A stretch of 64,000 bases of DNA from SYFY01 sp031385325 (GTDB taxonomy: Bacteria > Pseudomonadota > Gammaproteobacteria > Pseudomonadales > Azotimanducaceae): contig JANNBJ010000123.1 in assembly GCA_031385325.1 (NCBI GenBank), forward strand, positions 7,740 through 71,739, read 5' to 3'. Positions 1-9,015 of the stretch are shown here, piece by piece; the stretch's first letter is position 1, and the number at the start of each line of letters is the position of its first letter. The notes beneath the pieces are model-generated. The model was not told the origin of the DNA. It worked only from the letters and a program-made list of their open reading frames with translations, and made no database searches. Made by a program: the position numbers and the translations under genes.

Positions 1-1305
1 TGCCAACTGGTTAGTGGCTACGTAGTCGGTCGCCAGTCCTTCAACAAAAATGTGCACGTCGTCTCGCCACAACCAGCTTGCATCGACAAATGCCGCAGCG
101 CGCCGTGATGGGACAATCAAAGAGGTCAAGTCTCGGTATTCGAACTTGTCTTCTGCTGTGACAGCACGAAACTGACTGGGCTGGCTGCCATCGTATTGAG
201 CATCGGCCAGGATCATCGGCCCCTCGCCGAAATCCACCCACGCAGGAACGGTCGCGCTGGATCGCCTGTCGACCCCGCCACGAGAGCGACCATCTGACGA
301 GCGGGAGAGCTTACGCTCACGGGAGTAGAGGGAACCCTGGTCGTACCAGGATGCCGTCGCGAAAACTTGCATACGCTCAGTTTGCCGACCGAAACCCAGG
401 CTCGCATGTTCCGTGTCCAGCCCCCCGGCATCGGCGCGACCGACGTAGAAATCACCAAAGACGCCGTCCTGGTCTTGTCGGGTTTGGACATTGACAACAC
501 CAGCCACCGCGTCAGAGCCATACACTGCCGAGGCGCCATCTTTGACAATTTCGATACGGTCGATCACTGCCAAGGGTAGCGAGTTAAGGTCTACTGCATG
601 TCCCGCATACGCATCCGGGTTCATCCGGCGGCCGTTCAGCAATACCAGCGTATTGCTGGCAGGCAAGCCACGAAGCGTGACTGACGCGCTGCCATCGCCG
701 CCATTGGTGACCAGCGTGCTGGTGGAATTGCCAGTCACGGCGGTTGTGTACCGAAGGATGTGACTGAGGCTTTGATGGCCAGACATTTCAATTTCCGGTC
801 GCGAGATGATCTGGACCGGTATCGGTGTGCGAACACCAGCTGAAGGGAGCCGTGTGCCGGTGATGCGTCGCTCAATCACCATTACCTCTTCGATCACGGG
901 TGGTTCCACGAGTGCTTTGATTTCCACAGGTATCGCGGATTTGACCACCTCGGCCACACGTGGCTGTGCACATCCTTGTTTGATGGCAACAAGCGTGGGT
1001 CGGATCCACTCAGAAGTCAGGCACTTGCCTGTCAACAACAGGTTTAGCGCAGTGGTAGGATCAATCGACCCGGCAACTGCGTCGCTGTTCTGGTCGACAA
1101 CTGCCTCCTGACCGAACACGATCGATATTCCGGTCTGGCGACCAAATTCTACCAATGCCTCAGCGAGCGGTCCGGTAGGAATTTCGAGCGTGGTGTACTG
1201 ATCAGCGACAGAAAAGCGGGTCGAGAGCACCAACAGCACTGCAAATACGACAGATCCCTGTCTACGAACGGCTGAGTGGATCGACTGATGGATGTCCGCA
1301 CCCAA
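1..1305 (-). CDS. TonB-dependent receptor with STN domain (3' part outside window)
   Basis: Outer-membrane receptor for active uptake of a siderophore or other large ligand, energised by TonB. The minus-strand frame stays open to the window edge, so only about 430 N-terminal residues are seen. Order: hydrophobic signal segment (VVFAVLLVLS), an STN/secretin-like domain (starting near LEIPTGPLAEALVEFGRQTG), then a plug with the typical signatures VTLRGLPASNTLVLLNGRR, IDRIEIVKDGASAVYGSDAV and AGVVNV. Downstream of a sigma/anti-sigma pair on the same strand, so it fits the FecA position and its STN domain would contact FecR. No ATG lies between the upstream in-frame stop and the signal peptide; a TTG at 1305 is the likeliest start but is uncertain. 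Ligand cannot be told. Confidence 0.9.
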   Translation of the reverse strand, partial: MGADIHQSIHSAVRRQGSVVFAVLLVLSTRFSVADQYTTLEIPTGPLAEALVEFGRQTGISIVFGQEAVVDQNSDAVAGSIDPTTALNLLLTGKCLTSEWIRPTLVAIKQGCAQPRVAEVVKSAIPVEIKALVEPPVIEEVMVIERRITGTRLPSAGVRTPIPVQIISRPEIEMSGHQSLSHILRYTTAVTGNSTSTLVTNGGDGSASVTLRGLPASNTLVLLNGRRMNPDAYAGHAVDLNSLPLAVIDRIEIVKDGASAVYGSDAVAGVVNVQTRQDQDGVFGDFYVGRADAGGLDTEHASLGFGRQTERMQVFATASWYDQGSLYSRERKLSRSSDGRSRGGVDRRSSATVPAWVDFGEGPMILADAQYDGSQPSQFRAVTAEDKFEYRDLTSLIVPSRRAAAFVDASWLWRDDVHIFVEGLATDYVATNQLA

Positions 1306-1400
1306 AGGAAGACAACAACGGCAGTCATGCTAAACCCGCAAGCAACGGAGGCAAGCGCCGAACTGTCAAATCTATGTTGGAAAGTGGCTGGCGATGCAGG

Positions 1401-2339
1401 TCAGCCTCGCGAAATCAGCACCAGACCTTTTGAGACTTCGCTCCACTCGAGGTTGAGGCTGCTGGCCAGGGCATCCAGCATCGCTGGTCGATCGCCAACT
1501 TCAAGAACCGCGGTGACACGAATGTCGGCCAGATCGTCGTCGGCAAGACTCACTTTGCCAGGCAGATAACGATCCAGATCAGCCAGGAGTTCACCCAGCG
1601 GAACATCCCGATAAACAACCTTGCCATCACGCCAGGGTGCGCTGTCTGCAGCAACAACGGACAGTAGTCGTTCCTCGAGACCGTCGTATTCCACGCCTTC
1701 CGCGGCTCGCAATTCGCGCGGCGCGTCGAGCCCATCGTGGGCTACCTGAACGATTCCTTCGAGCACTTCAACACGAAGTACCCCTTCGATGTTTCGTACG
1801 TTGAAAGATGTCCCGACTACCCGGATCGTGGCCTGGCCGGTATCGATTTCAAAGGGCCTGTTCGCGTCCGGTGACACCGAGAAGAAGGTTTCTCCGTCCA
1901 GTAAATCCACGTGCCTCAGATGCTCCCGGAGTTCGACCTGAACCGCCGTTTGCGTGTTCAGCTGCAGGTGCGAGCCATCTTCCAGAACTACCGATAGTTG
2001 CTCACCCGTCGCGGTCTGATAGCGCTCCGTGCCTGGAGTCAGCGACCAGATCGAGATCGCAAACAGCAGAGTCGCTGCCGCGGCAAACCAACGCCAATGA
2101 CTACCTGTCTGGGTCGATGTCGATCTGCTCTGAATTTCTCCCGTCAGATCCCACACCTCCAGCAACTCGTCGAAGATCTGCTTGTGAGCAGGCGCTGCAG
2201 CAAGCCAGACCGCAAATTCAGCGTGTTCCTCGGCAGAAATTTTCGGACGGCGCAATTTTGCCAGCCATTCGATGGCCTGAGTTTCGATCCGATCGGCTTC
2301 CCTTGAGGCTGGTATACCTTGTTCTGGCTCAGTGGACAT
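1401..2339 (-). CDS. FecR-family anti-sigma factor / transmembrane sensor
   Basis: 312 aa inner-membrane regulator. The N-terminal cytoplasmic part (about 1-80, with the DUF4880-type stretch IEWLAKLRRP and FAVWLAAAPAHKQ) should bind the sigma factor. One membrane segment follows (WFAAAATLLFAISIWSL, about 83-100), then a periplasmic FecR domain (QLSVVLEDGSHLQLNT, VVGTSFNVR, VEVLEGIVQV) and a C-terminal STN-like region (VPLGELLADLDRYL). ATG start. It lies between the ECF sigma gene upstream and the TonB receptor downstream on the same strand, the standard signalling cassette: ligand binding at the receptor is passed through FecR to release the sigma factor. Normal length; nothing odd. Confidence 0.93.
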   Translation of the reverse strand: MSTEPEQGIPASREADRIETQAIEWLAKLRRPKISAEEHAEFAVWLAAAPAHKQIFDELLEVWDLTGEIQSRSTSTQTGSHWRWFAAAATLLFAISIWSLTPGTERYQTATGEQLSVVLEDGSHLQLNTQTAVQVELREHLRHVDLLDGETFFSVSPDANRPFEIDTGQATIRVVGTSFNVRNIEGVLRVEVLEGIVQVAHDGLDAPRELRAAEGVEYDGLEERLLSVVAADSAPWRDGKVVYRDVPLGELLADLDRYLPGKVSLADDDLADIRVTAVLEVGDRPAMLDALASSLNLEWSEVSKGLVLISRG

Positions 2340-2492
2340 GCATAAACCGTAAAGTTGTCTTCCGATGACCTACCAATTCAGACGAGCCGCAGAGTCGATA
2401 CCTCAACGACCGCACCAAATAAATGCCTGTGACACGTTTTGGATCACAGTTTCGGGCGTTTTTGCCTCGCAACCCACCTTGCTTGAAAACAG

Positions 2493-2993
2493 TCACTGGG
2501 TACTCCGAGTAGCTTCAGCGGCTTTCAGGCAAGCACGCAATGCCTTCAGTGCCTGGATGATGTGCTTCTCTACCATGCTTTCGGACACTCCCAGAGTGAC
2601 CGCGATTTCGGCATACGACAGACCGTCAAAACGGTGCAGGGTAAACGCTCGACGGCACTTGTCGGGAAGTTCGTTCAGCGCCTGTTCAATCAGTGCGAGT
2701 GATTGTCGATGGCTGACGGTTTCTTCGACAGACGGAGCGAGTGATTCCGCTTCAATCTCTTCAGCGCCTGAGCGACGAGCCAACTGAGTGCGTCGAAGGC
2801 GATCGATACCGAGGTTCGTTGCAACTTGAAACAGGAAAGCGCGCGGATTTTCAAGGGCGGATGGTTCCCTCAACCTTGAGATACGAAGCCAGGCATCCTG
2901 AGCGATGTCACGCGCTGCATCGGGATCGCCGAACTTGTTTGTCAGGTAACGCACCAGCCCGCCCGCGTGTCGGGCGTACAGTTCAACAACCAA
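2493..2993 (-). CDS. FecI-like ECF RNA polymerase sigma factor
   Basis: About 166 aa. Region 2 is seen as VELYARHAGGLVRYL then DARDIAQDAWLRI; region 4 as ALNELPDKCRRAFTLHRF followed by a helix-turn-helix GLSYAEIAVTLGVSESMVE. There is no region 3, as in extracytoplasmic-function sigma factors. It should direct transcription of the downstream FecR/receptor genes. The start is unclear: the annotated one is TTG and in-frame coding sense continues a little upstream without an ATG. A 153-base gap separates it from fecR; I see no clear promoter or terminator there. Divergent from gspE across roughly 110 bases. Confidence 0.88.
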   Translation of the reverse strand: MVVELYARHAGGLVRYLTNKFGDPDAARDIAQDAWLRISRLREPSALENPRAFLFQVATNLGIDRLRRTQLARRSGAEEIEAESLAPSVEETVSHRQSLALIEQALNELPDKCRRAFTLHRFDGLSYAEIAVTLGVSESMVEKHIIQALKALRACLKAAEATRSTQ

Positions 2994-3107
2994 TGGTGCG
3001 GCAGGGGTCTTGGACAGAATGGCATTCCGTCGTTCATTGGGGCTGCGAGTCTAACACCTGTCACATTCCTGCGGCACAATGCCCGGTCTAGTGTGCATCG
3101 GCCTGAT

Positions 3108-4661
3108 ATGATTCAACTTTCTCCGCCCATTAATGCGAAGCCTGAAATGCATGGTGTGATCAACGACAATGGACAGCGTGAATCAGAGCACGCGACACGA
3201 TTGCCGTTTGCCTATGCAAAGCGCCATGGTGTGGTGCTGACGGATACACCCCTGCCATCGCACCAGGTTGAAGTCGCGTGCAGAGCAAAACCCAGTCTCG
3301 CAGTGCTGTCGGAAATCAAAAGAGTCGCCCGTCGAGAGCTGCTGCTCAAATCCGTCACCGAAGCCGAATTTGATCGTCTGCTCAACGATGCGTACGCCAG
3401 AGACACGTCCGCCGCCAAACAAATGGTCGAGGACATGGACGATGAGATCAATCTGCTGAGCCTGGCTGAAGCGTTGCCGCAGCCAGATGATCTGCTCGAC
3501 CAGGCAGATGATGCGCCAATCATCCGTCTCATCAACGCCCTCCTGGCGGAAGCCATACGTGAGGCGGCCTCCGATATTCACATCGAAACGTTTGAACGAG
3601 CCCTTGTTGTCCGCTTTCGGGTGGATGGTGTAATGCGGGAAGTGGTGCAACCCCGACGAGAGCTGGCACCGCTTCTCGTCTCGCGCATCAAGGTAATGGC
3701 CCGACTCGACATTGCAGAAAAGCGTGTCCCGCAGGATGGTCGAATCAGCGTTCGCATCGGCGGCAGGGAAGTCGACGTCAGGGTATCGACCATGCCAGCC
3801 AGCAATGGCGAGCGCGTCGTCATGCGCTTACTCGATAAACAGGCCGGCCGACTTCGTCTGGACAATCTCGGGATGTCACCGGACCGGCTTGACACACTTC
3901 GCCGGCTGGTCAATTTGCCGCACGGTATATTTCTGGTCACCGGCCCGACCGGATCCGGCAAGACCACCACCCTGTACGCCTCGCTCGCCGAACTCGACTC
4001 CAGCGCGATCAATGTTCTGACGGTAGAAGACCCGATCGAATACAACTTGCCCGGCATTGGGCAGACGCAGGTCAACACCAAGGCGGACATGACGTTTGCT
4101 CGCGGATTGCGCGCCATCCTTCGTCAGGATCCTGACGTTGTCATGGTCGGCGAGATACGCGATCTGGAAACCGCTGAAGTTGCGATTCAGGCGAGTCTGA
4201 CCGGACACCTTGTGCTTTCAACCCTGCACACCAACACCGCCGTAGGCGCCATTTCCCGACTGGTCGATATGGGCGTTGAGCCATTCCTGTTGTCGTCCAG
4301 CCTGGTTGGTGTGCTGGCGCAGCGCTTGGTGCGCGTGCTGTGTCCGGATTGCCGAAAGTCGAGATTCGCCACACCATCCGAGCTGCGTCTCATGAGCGTC
4401 TCGCGGGCGCAGGTTTACGATCCGGTGGGTTGTGACAGCTGTGGCCACACCGGTTTCAAGGGACGCACGGGAATTTACGAGCTCATTCCCATCGATGACC
4501 GGTTCCGTCAACTGGTGCATGACCGAAGTTCAGAGATGTCGCTCCGGGACTATGTTCGGCAAAAATCGCCGGACATCAAAGCGGATGGATTCGACAAAGT
4601 CATGGCAGGTGTGACAACCGTCCAGGAAGTGCTGCGTGTGTCCCTCGAAGGAGTGGCATAG
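3108..4661 (+). CDS. gspE: Type II secretion ATPase GspE
   Basis: Cytoplasmic hexameric ATPase that powers pseudopilus assembly. About 517 aa from the ATG at 3108; a longer in-frame reading from GTG 2967 would run into the divergent sigma-factor gene and is less likely. Visible: Walker A GPTGSGKTTT near residue 278, Asp box VLTVEDPIEY, Walker B-like DPDVVMVGEIRDLETAE, His box TGHLVLSTLHTN, and the zinc-binding tetracysteine module with CPDC near 411 and CDSC near 441. The tetracysteine separates GspE from PilT-type ATPases; PilB also carries one, but the following gspF-M genes settle the assignment. First gene of the gsp operon. Confidence 0.96.
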   Translation: MIQLSPPINAKPEMHGVINDNGQRESEHATRLPFAYAKRHGVVLTDTPLPSHQVEVACRAKPSLAVLSEIKRVARRELLLKSVTEAEFDRLLNDAYARDTSAAKQMVEDMDDEINLLSLAEALPQPDDLLDQADDAPIIRLINALLAEAIREAASDIHIETFERALVVRFRVDGVMREVVQPRRELAPLLVSRIKVMARLDIAEKRVPQDGRISVRIGGREVDVRVSTMPASNGERVVMRLLDKQAGRLRLDNLGMSPDRLDTLRRLVNLPHGIFLVTGPTGSGKTTTLYASLAELDSSAINVLTVEDPIEYNLPGIGQTQVNTKADMTFARGLRAILRQDPDVVMVGEIRDLETAEVAIQASLTGHLVLSTLHTNTAVGAISRLVDMGVEPFLLSSSLVGVLAQRLVRVLCPDCRKSRFATPSELRLMSVSRAQVYDPVGCDSCGHTGFKGRTGIYELIPIDDRFRQLVHDRSSEMSLRDYVRQKSPDIKADGFDKVMAGVTTVQEVLRVSLEGVA

Positions 4662-4673
4662 TTGTGAGGGTCG

Positions 4674-5885
4674 ATGGCGGCGTTTGAATATCTCGCACTC
4701 GATTCCCTGAGCAAGGAGCGCAAAGGGGTTCTCGAAGGAGACAGTCAGCGACACGTTCGGCAGCTATTACGTGATCAAGGGCTGGCACCACTGGAAATCA
4801 AACCAGCGGTCGGTAATACGCCCACGAAAGTTGCCGGCTGGTCGCTCCGGCGTTCGCTCAATCGTCTCGATCGGGTACTCATCACTCGTCAACTCGCAAC
4901 CTTGTCGAGAGCAGGCTTACCCATCGAAGAATCCCTGCAGGCCATTGCCCAACAAGCTGAAAAACAGTCCGTGAATGCACTTGTCATGGGAATCCGCAGC
5001 AAAGTACTGGAAGGGCATTCGCTGGCTGCAAGCCTTGCCGAATTTCCATCGAGCTTTACCACGCTCTATCGTTCAACCGTCGCTTCAGGCGAACAGTCAG
5101 GGCATCTGGACAAGGTACTGGAAAACCTGGCCGACTATCTGGAGCGTCAATATGAATCCAGCCGAAATGTAGAAATGGCTCTGATTTATCCGGTTGTGCT
5201 CTTGGTACTTGCGGTATTGATCGTTGGCGCATTGATGGTGTACGTCGTACCAGACATGGTTTCCGTGATTGAGAACTCCGGTCAGGCGTTACCGACCGTC
5301 ACTGCCGTGTTGATTGCCATGTCCGATTTTCTGGCCAGTTGGTGGTGGGCTGTCGCTCTTGTTGTTGCCGGTGGGGTCAGCCTGATGCGCTGGCTGTTGC
5401 AACAACCTGACTTTCGTCTTCAATGGGACCGACGATTACTCGAGTTGCCTCTGCTCAAACGCATTTCTCGAAGCACCAACGCGGCGCGTTATGCCAATAC
5501 GCTGGCGATTCTCGGTGGTAGCGGCGTTCCTCTTGTGGATGGAATGACAATCGCCAAGGACATCGTGAGTAATACCTGGTTGCGACAGAAATTGTCCGAA
5601 GCAACCCAACGTGTCAGTGAAGGGGCCAGTCTGCGCACTGCACTGGAAGGTGTTGGGTATTTTCCGCCGATGCTTCTGCACATGGTTGCCAGCGGCGAAG
5701 CGAGCGGAGAGCTCGATACCATGCTCGAACGTGTTGCCGCACATCAGCAGAACGAAGTGGAGCGGGTGGTAACGACGATTGTGAGTCTCTTCCAACCCGC
5801 CATGCTGGTCGTCATGGGCGGCGTAGTGCTGTTCATCGTGATGGCCGTACTGCTACCTATTCTGAATATGAATTCGGCGATCTGA
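4674..5885 (+). CDS. gspF: Type II secretion inner-membrane platform protein GspF
   Basis: 403 aa polytopic inner-membrane protein linking GspE to the pseudopilus. Two T2SSF repeats are visible: the first with LITRQLATLSRAGLPIEESL and TTLYRSTVASGEQSGHLD, the second with NAARYANTLAILGGSGVPL and LHMVASGEASGELDTML. Three membrane spans lie around residues 165-190 (ALIYPVVLLVLAVLIVGALM), 210-235 and 370-395 (MLVVMGGVVLFIVMAVLLP). ATG start 12 bases after gspE. Full length for the family. Confidence 0.96.
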   Translation: MAAFEYLALDSLSKERKGVLEGDSQRHVRQLLRDQGLAPLEIKPAVGNTPTKVAGWSLRRSLNRLDRVLITRQLATLSRAGLPIEESLQAIAQQAEKQSVNALVMGIRSKVLEGHSLAASLAEFPSSFTTLYRSTVASGEQSGHLDKVLENLADYLERQYESSRNVEMALIYPVVLLVLAVLIVGALMVYVVPDMVSVIENSGQALPTVTAVLIAMSDFLASWWWAVALVVAGGVSLMRWLLQQPDFRLQWDRRLLELPLLKRISRSTNAARYANTLAILGGSGVPLVDGMTIAKDIVSNTWLRQKLSEATQRVSEGASLRTALEGVGYFPPMLLHMVASGEASGELDTMLERVAAHQQNEVERVVTTIVSLFQPAMLVVMGGVVLFIVMAVLLPILNMNSAI

Positions 5886-5895
5886 AGGAAAACAC

Positions 5896-6339
5896 ATGCA
5901 AGCTCAAACATTTTCAAACCATGCGGCCCGAAGTGCAGGTTTCACGCTAATTGAAATCATGATTGTGGTTGTGATCATCGGGATTCTTGGCGCCATTATT
6001 GTCCCCACCTTCATGTCACGACCGGATCAGGCACGGGTAACCGCAGCGCAGACCGATTTACGCAGCATTGGCGCCGCGCTCGATCTGTATCGTCTCGATA
6101 ACTTTCAGTATCCGTCCAGCGAACAAGGCCTTGATGCGCTGGTGACACGTCCGAGCGGCTTCCCCGAGCCGAAAAACTACAATCCCGACGCCTACATCAA
6201 GGCGCTGCCAACTGACCCATGGGGTTCGCCCTATGTCTATGAGCGAAGTGGGGCCTCGTTTGACCTGTATAGCCTGGGTGCCGACGGCAACGAGGGGGGA
6301 GAGGAGTTCGATGCCGACATCAGATTTTCAGATCTTTGA
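5896..6339 (+). CDS. gspG: Major pseudopilin GspG
   Basis: 147 aa. The type IV prepilin signature is complete: short basic leader ending in Gly, then FTLIEIMIVVVIIGIL with Glu at +5 after cleavage by the prepilin peptidase. The globular part carries the GspG pattern (QTDLRSIGAALDLYRLDNFQYPS, EQGLDALVTRPSG, LPTDPWGSPYVYE, YSLGADGNEGGEEFDADI), including the acidic C-terminal loop that binds calcium in characterised GspG. It polymerises into the pseudopilus. No prepilin peptidase (GspO/PilD) gene is in the window. Confidence 0.97.
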   Translation: MQAQTFSNHAARSAGFTLIEIMIVVVIIGILGAIIVPTFMSRPDQARVTAAQTDLRSIGAALDLYRLDNFQYPSSEQGLDALVTRPSGFPEPKNYNPDAYIKALPTDPWGSPYVYERSGASFDLYSLGADGNEGGEEFDADIRFSDL

Positions 6340-6348
6340 CCTGGTCGG

Positions 6349-6942
6349 ATGAACCATCAAAGAGGGTTCACGTTGATCGAGATGCTGGTGGTCGTCGCGA
6401 TCATCGGCATTCTCGCAGGGGTGGTACAAATTGCTTTTTCGGGCGGTAGTAACCGCCAGGCATTAACCAGCAGCTCTGAGGCGGCAGCGCTTCGCATAGA
6501 ACTCGCGCGCGCGCAGGCACTACAACGTAATCGGGAATGGGGCGTCCTTGTTCGGCCGGACGGTTACCGGTTTTTTGAGTTCGACCCGCAACTCGAAACA
6601 TGGCAAGTCCCGAGTGGTTCAGTTTTCGAACCGGTCACCGTACCCGCTGGAGTGACCCTGGAACTGGAAAGTGACGGGTTCGATCACAATGCGTTAAAGG
6701 CTCAGTTATCTGCAGCAGATCCCGATGACGAATCAGCGGACAGCGAGAACGCTCGAGACGAACGACCGGATCCAAAGAAGAAACAGGATAGTGAGGTGAT
6801 TCCCAACATCCTTCTCCTGTCCAGTGGAGAGGTGACGCCATTTTTGCTCCGGTTTGTGCCTGCCGGAGAGGGAACACCCTGGATCGTCAGCAGTGATGGT
6901 TTGCAACGCGCGCTCGCCCGGCTCGAAGAAGCGGACGAATGA
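6349..6942 (+). CDS. gspH: Minor pseudopilin GspH
   Basis: 197 aa with a prepilin leader (MNHQRG) and the FTLIEMLVVVAIIGILAGV helix. The C-terminal part fits GspH (ALRIELARAQALQRNREWGV, then DGYRFFEFDPQLETWQ). It contains an acidic insert (DPDDESADSENARDERPD, near residues 125-145) that looks like a flexible linker. Its ATGA overlaps the start of gspI. It should sit at the pseudopilus with the tip complex. Assignment rests on sequence pattern plus gene order. Confidence 0.9.
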   Translation: MNHQRGFTLIEMLVVVAIIGILAGVVQIAFSGGSNRQALTSSSEAAALRIELARAQALQRNREWGVLVRPDGYRFFEFDPQLETWQVPSGSVFEPVTVPAGVTLELESDGFDHNALKAQLSAADPDDESADSENARDERPDPKKKQDSEVIPNILLLSSGEVTPFLLRFVPAGEGTPWIVSSDGLQRALARLEEADE

Positions 6943-7319
6943 GATCCGGTTTTACCTTGATCGAAATGCTGGTGGCGCTGGTGATCCTTGCGACCGCCGG
7001 TATTATTGTCTCCACTACCGTCAGCAACATCGCTTCCCAGACACACAGCATCGAGCGACGACAAATCGCACACTGGATTGGTGAAGATCACCTCACGCGC
7101 ATGCGTTTGGCCCAACGACTTCGTTCAGAGGCGCTGGCGAACGGGCGTGAAGTGACCCGGATTGACTCCGGAGGGCGCCGTTGGGAACTACGACGTGAGG
7201 TGAAAGCCACCGATCACCCATTTGTCCAGCGAGTGGAAGTAGACGTATTCGAACTGGATTCAAATGGCAAGGCAATCGGGCCACTTGATCACCAGGCTGC
7301 GTTCCTGGGTCGATTCTGA
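6939..7319 (+). CDS. gspI: Minor pseudopilin GspI
   Basis: 126 aa. Very short leader (MRSG) followed by FTLIEMLVALVILATAGI; after the helix come RRQIAHWIGEDHLTRMRL and GRRWELRREVKAT, typical of GspI. It nucleates the pseudopilus tip with GspJ and GspK. Start ATG overlaps the gspH stop by four bases, so translation is probably coupled. Confidence 0.93.
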   Translation: MRSGFTLIEMLVALVILATAGIIVSTTVSNIASQTHSIERRQIAHWIGEDHLTRMRLAQRLRSEALANGREVTRIDSGGRRWELRREVKATDHPFVQRVEVDVFELDSNGKAIGPLDHQAAFLGRF

Positions 7320-7321
7320 TC

Positions 7322-7942
7322 TTGCGTAGTGTCATCAACCATCAGGCACGCGGCTTTACCCTGATCGAAATTCTGGTCGCCCTGTTCATATTTGCAATCG
7401 TCGGACTTATGGGTACGCAATTGATCAGTCGCGTATCCAATCAACAAACCATTCTTTCTGAACGGGGCGCGCGTTTGATTGAACTGCAGCGCGCAATGAC
7501 GATGCTCAAGCGTGACATCATGCAGATCGAGCATCGCAGCATTCGTGACGGCCACGGCGATCAACAGCCAGCCGTGCAGCTTGATGACGATGATCTCTTC
7601 GAATTCACACGCACCGGCTGGCGCAATCCACTCGGCCAATCACGTTCGGACCAGCAACGCGTGGCTTATCACCTGGATGAAGAAAAACATGAACTCCAGC
7701 GCCTTTATTGGTCGGTACTGGATCGGGCGCAGGATTCCGAGCCACTGGTTCAGGTCCTGCTGAGTGGCGTCAAGAAACTCGAAATCACGATCTTGGATCA
7801 GACCGGGAACGAGCACTCGTTCTGGCCTCAGGTCAGTGCTGGCGGTCCTGCAAACGGAGCTGCATTGGCTGCCGTGATCATGAAAATCGAGGCGCCTCCG
7901 TTCGGTGCGCTGGAGAGAATCTGGGAGGTGCCAGGTGGTTGA
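7322..7942 (+). CDS. gspJ: Minor pseudopilin GspJ
   Basis: 206 aa, apparently starting at TTG 7322 two bases after the gspI stop. Prepilin signature ARGFTLIEILVALFIFAIVG. The body shows GspJ features (LIELQRAMTMLKRDIMQIEHR, FTRTGWRNPLGQSRSDQQRV, AYHLDEEKHELQRLYWSVLD). Forms the tip complex with GspI and GspK. The rare start codon is not certain, but no better one precedes the leader. Confidence 0.93.
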   Translation: MRSVINHQARGFTLIEILVALFIFAIVGLMGTQLISRVSNQQTILSERGARLIELQRAMTMLKRDIMQIEHRSIRDGHGDQQPAVQLDDDDLFEFTRTGWRNPLGQSRSDQQRVAYHLDEEKHELQRLYWSVLDRAQDSEPLVQVLLSGVKKLEITILDQTGNEHSFWPQVSAGGPANGAALAAVIMKIEAPPFGALERIWEVPGG

Positions 7943-8966
7943 GCAAGTCAGCCCACACGCTTCCCGACGGGTCGCGTTTCTGCCCTCTAAAGTCCGTGGC
8001 GTCGCACTCATTACCGTGCTTTTGTTCTTCGCGTTCCTCGCCGCCATTGCGGTACGGCTCAGTGTGAACCACTCGCTTCTCATCGCTCAAAGTCACAACG
8101 CATTCGCATCTGATCTCGGTCTGAGTTATGCACTGGGCGGGGAAGATATGGCGCGCCAGGTGTTGTATGAAGACTTCACACAGTCCGGCAAGGACAGCGA
8201 TCATCTGCAAGAAATCTGGGCGAGGCCACTACCGCCGTTATCACTCGATGAAGGCGGGCAGATCGAAGTACAGATCCGTGATCTCAACGGCTGCTTCAAT
8301 CTCAATGCGCTGGGCAGTGAAACTCCCGCTCCAATCAAGGGCTTTATGGTCAATCTGGTCACGGGCCTCGGTTTTGGACCGGAAATTGCTGACCGCATCA
8401 GTGACTGGATCGATGCCGATGATGTTGCGGTCGGATTTGGAGCTGAAGACAGTGAGTACCTTCTCGCTGATCCGGCCTACAGGACACCCAATACAGCCAT
8501 GGGCGATGTATCAGAATTGCGTTTGCTGCACGGGCAGGATGAGGATCCGACCCGTGTGCTGTCACGTTACACCTGCGTCTTGCCGGTCGCCTCAATGAGC
8601 CTGAATATCAACACGGTGGATGGCGATGTGCTGGCGTCGCTGATCGCCCAACCGGACCTGTCACGCTATCGGGCATTTGCCCTTGGAGCCAGGAATTTCA
8701 GGACCGTTGCAGATTTTTTGCAGACCAACCCCGAATTCGCTCCATTTGCGACGTATCTTACCGTCGTCAGTGAGTATTTTCGGATTGACTCCCAGGTGCA
8801 GATCGATGAGACGCTGACCATAATGTCGTCCGTCGCACGCCGCGACCCAACCACTGGCAAGGTTTCAATCCTCTCGCGGGATTTCGGCAGGGATTTCCGC
8901 ACCAGAGTTCAGATCAAGGTCGAGGAAGATGACGGCGCGCAAACGACGAGACCACAAGGCACATGA
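7935..8966 (+). CDS. gspK: Pseudopilus tip protein GspK
   Basis: About 343 aa from GTG 7935, chosen because a GGGAGG ribosome-binding site sits just upstream and it overlaps the gspJ stop. The leader RGVALITVLLFFAFLAAIAV replaces the usual FTLIE by VALITV, as in other GspK proteins, which lack the +5 Glu. Family stretches: DLNGCFNLNAL, ISDWIDADDV, DVSELRLLHG and NINTVDGDVLASL. The large globular domain caps the pseudopilus tip. Confidence 0.94.
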   Translation: MVEQVSPHASRRVAFLPSKVRGVALITVLLFFAFLAAIAVRLSVNHSLLIAQSHNAFASDLGLSYALGGEDMARQVLYEDFTQSGKDSDHLQEIWARPLPPLSLDEGGQIEVQIRDLNGCFNLNALGSETPAPIKGFMVNLVTGLGFGPEIADRISDWIDADDVAVGFGAEDSEYLLADPAYRTPNTAMGDVSELRLLHGQDEDPTRVLSRYTCVLPVASMSLNINTVDGDVLASLIAQPDLSRYRAFALGARNFRTVADFLQTNPEFAPFATYLTVVSEYFRIDSQVQIDETLTIMSSVARRDPTTGKVSILSRDFGRDFRTRVQIKVEEDDGAQTTRPQGT

Positions 8967-9015
8967 ACACCTGCAGTGCAAAATGGGCTGACTACCACGT
9001 GAAACGGAACTGAAG

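Noticed and set aside
2967..3107. Longer N-terminus for GspE from GTG 2967
   Set aside because: It overlaps the divergent sigma-factor gene and has no GspE-like sequence.
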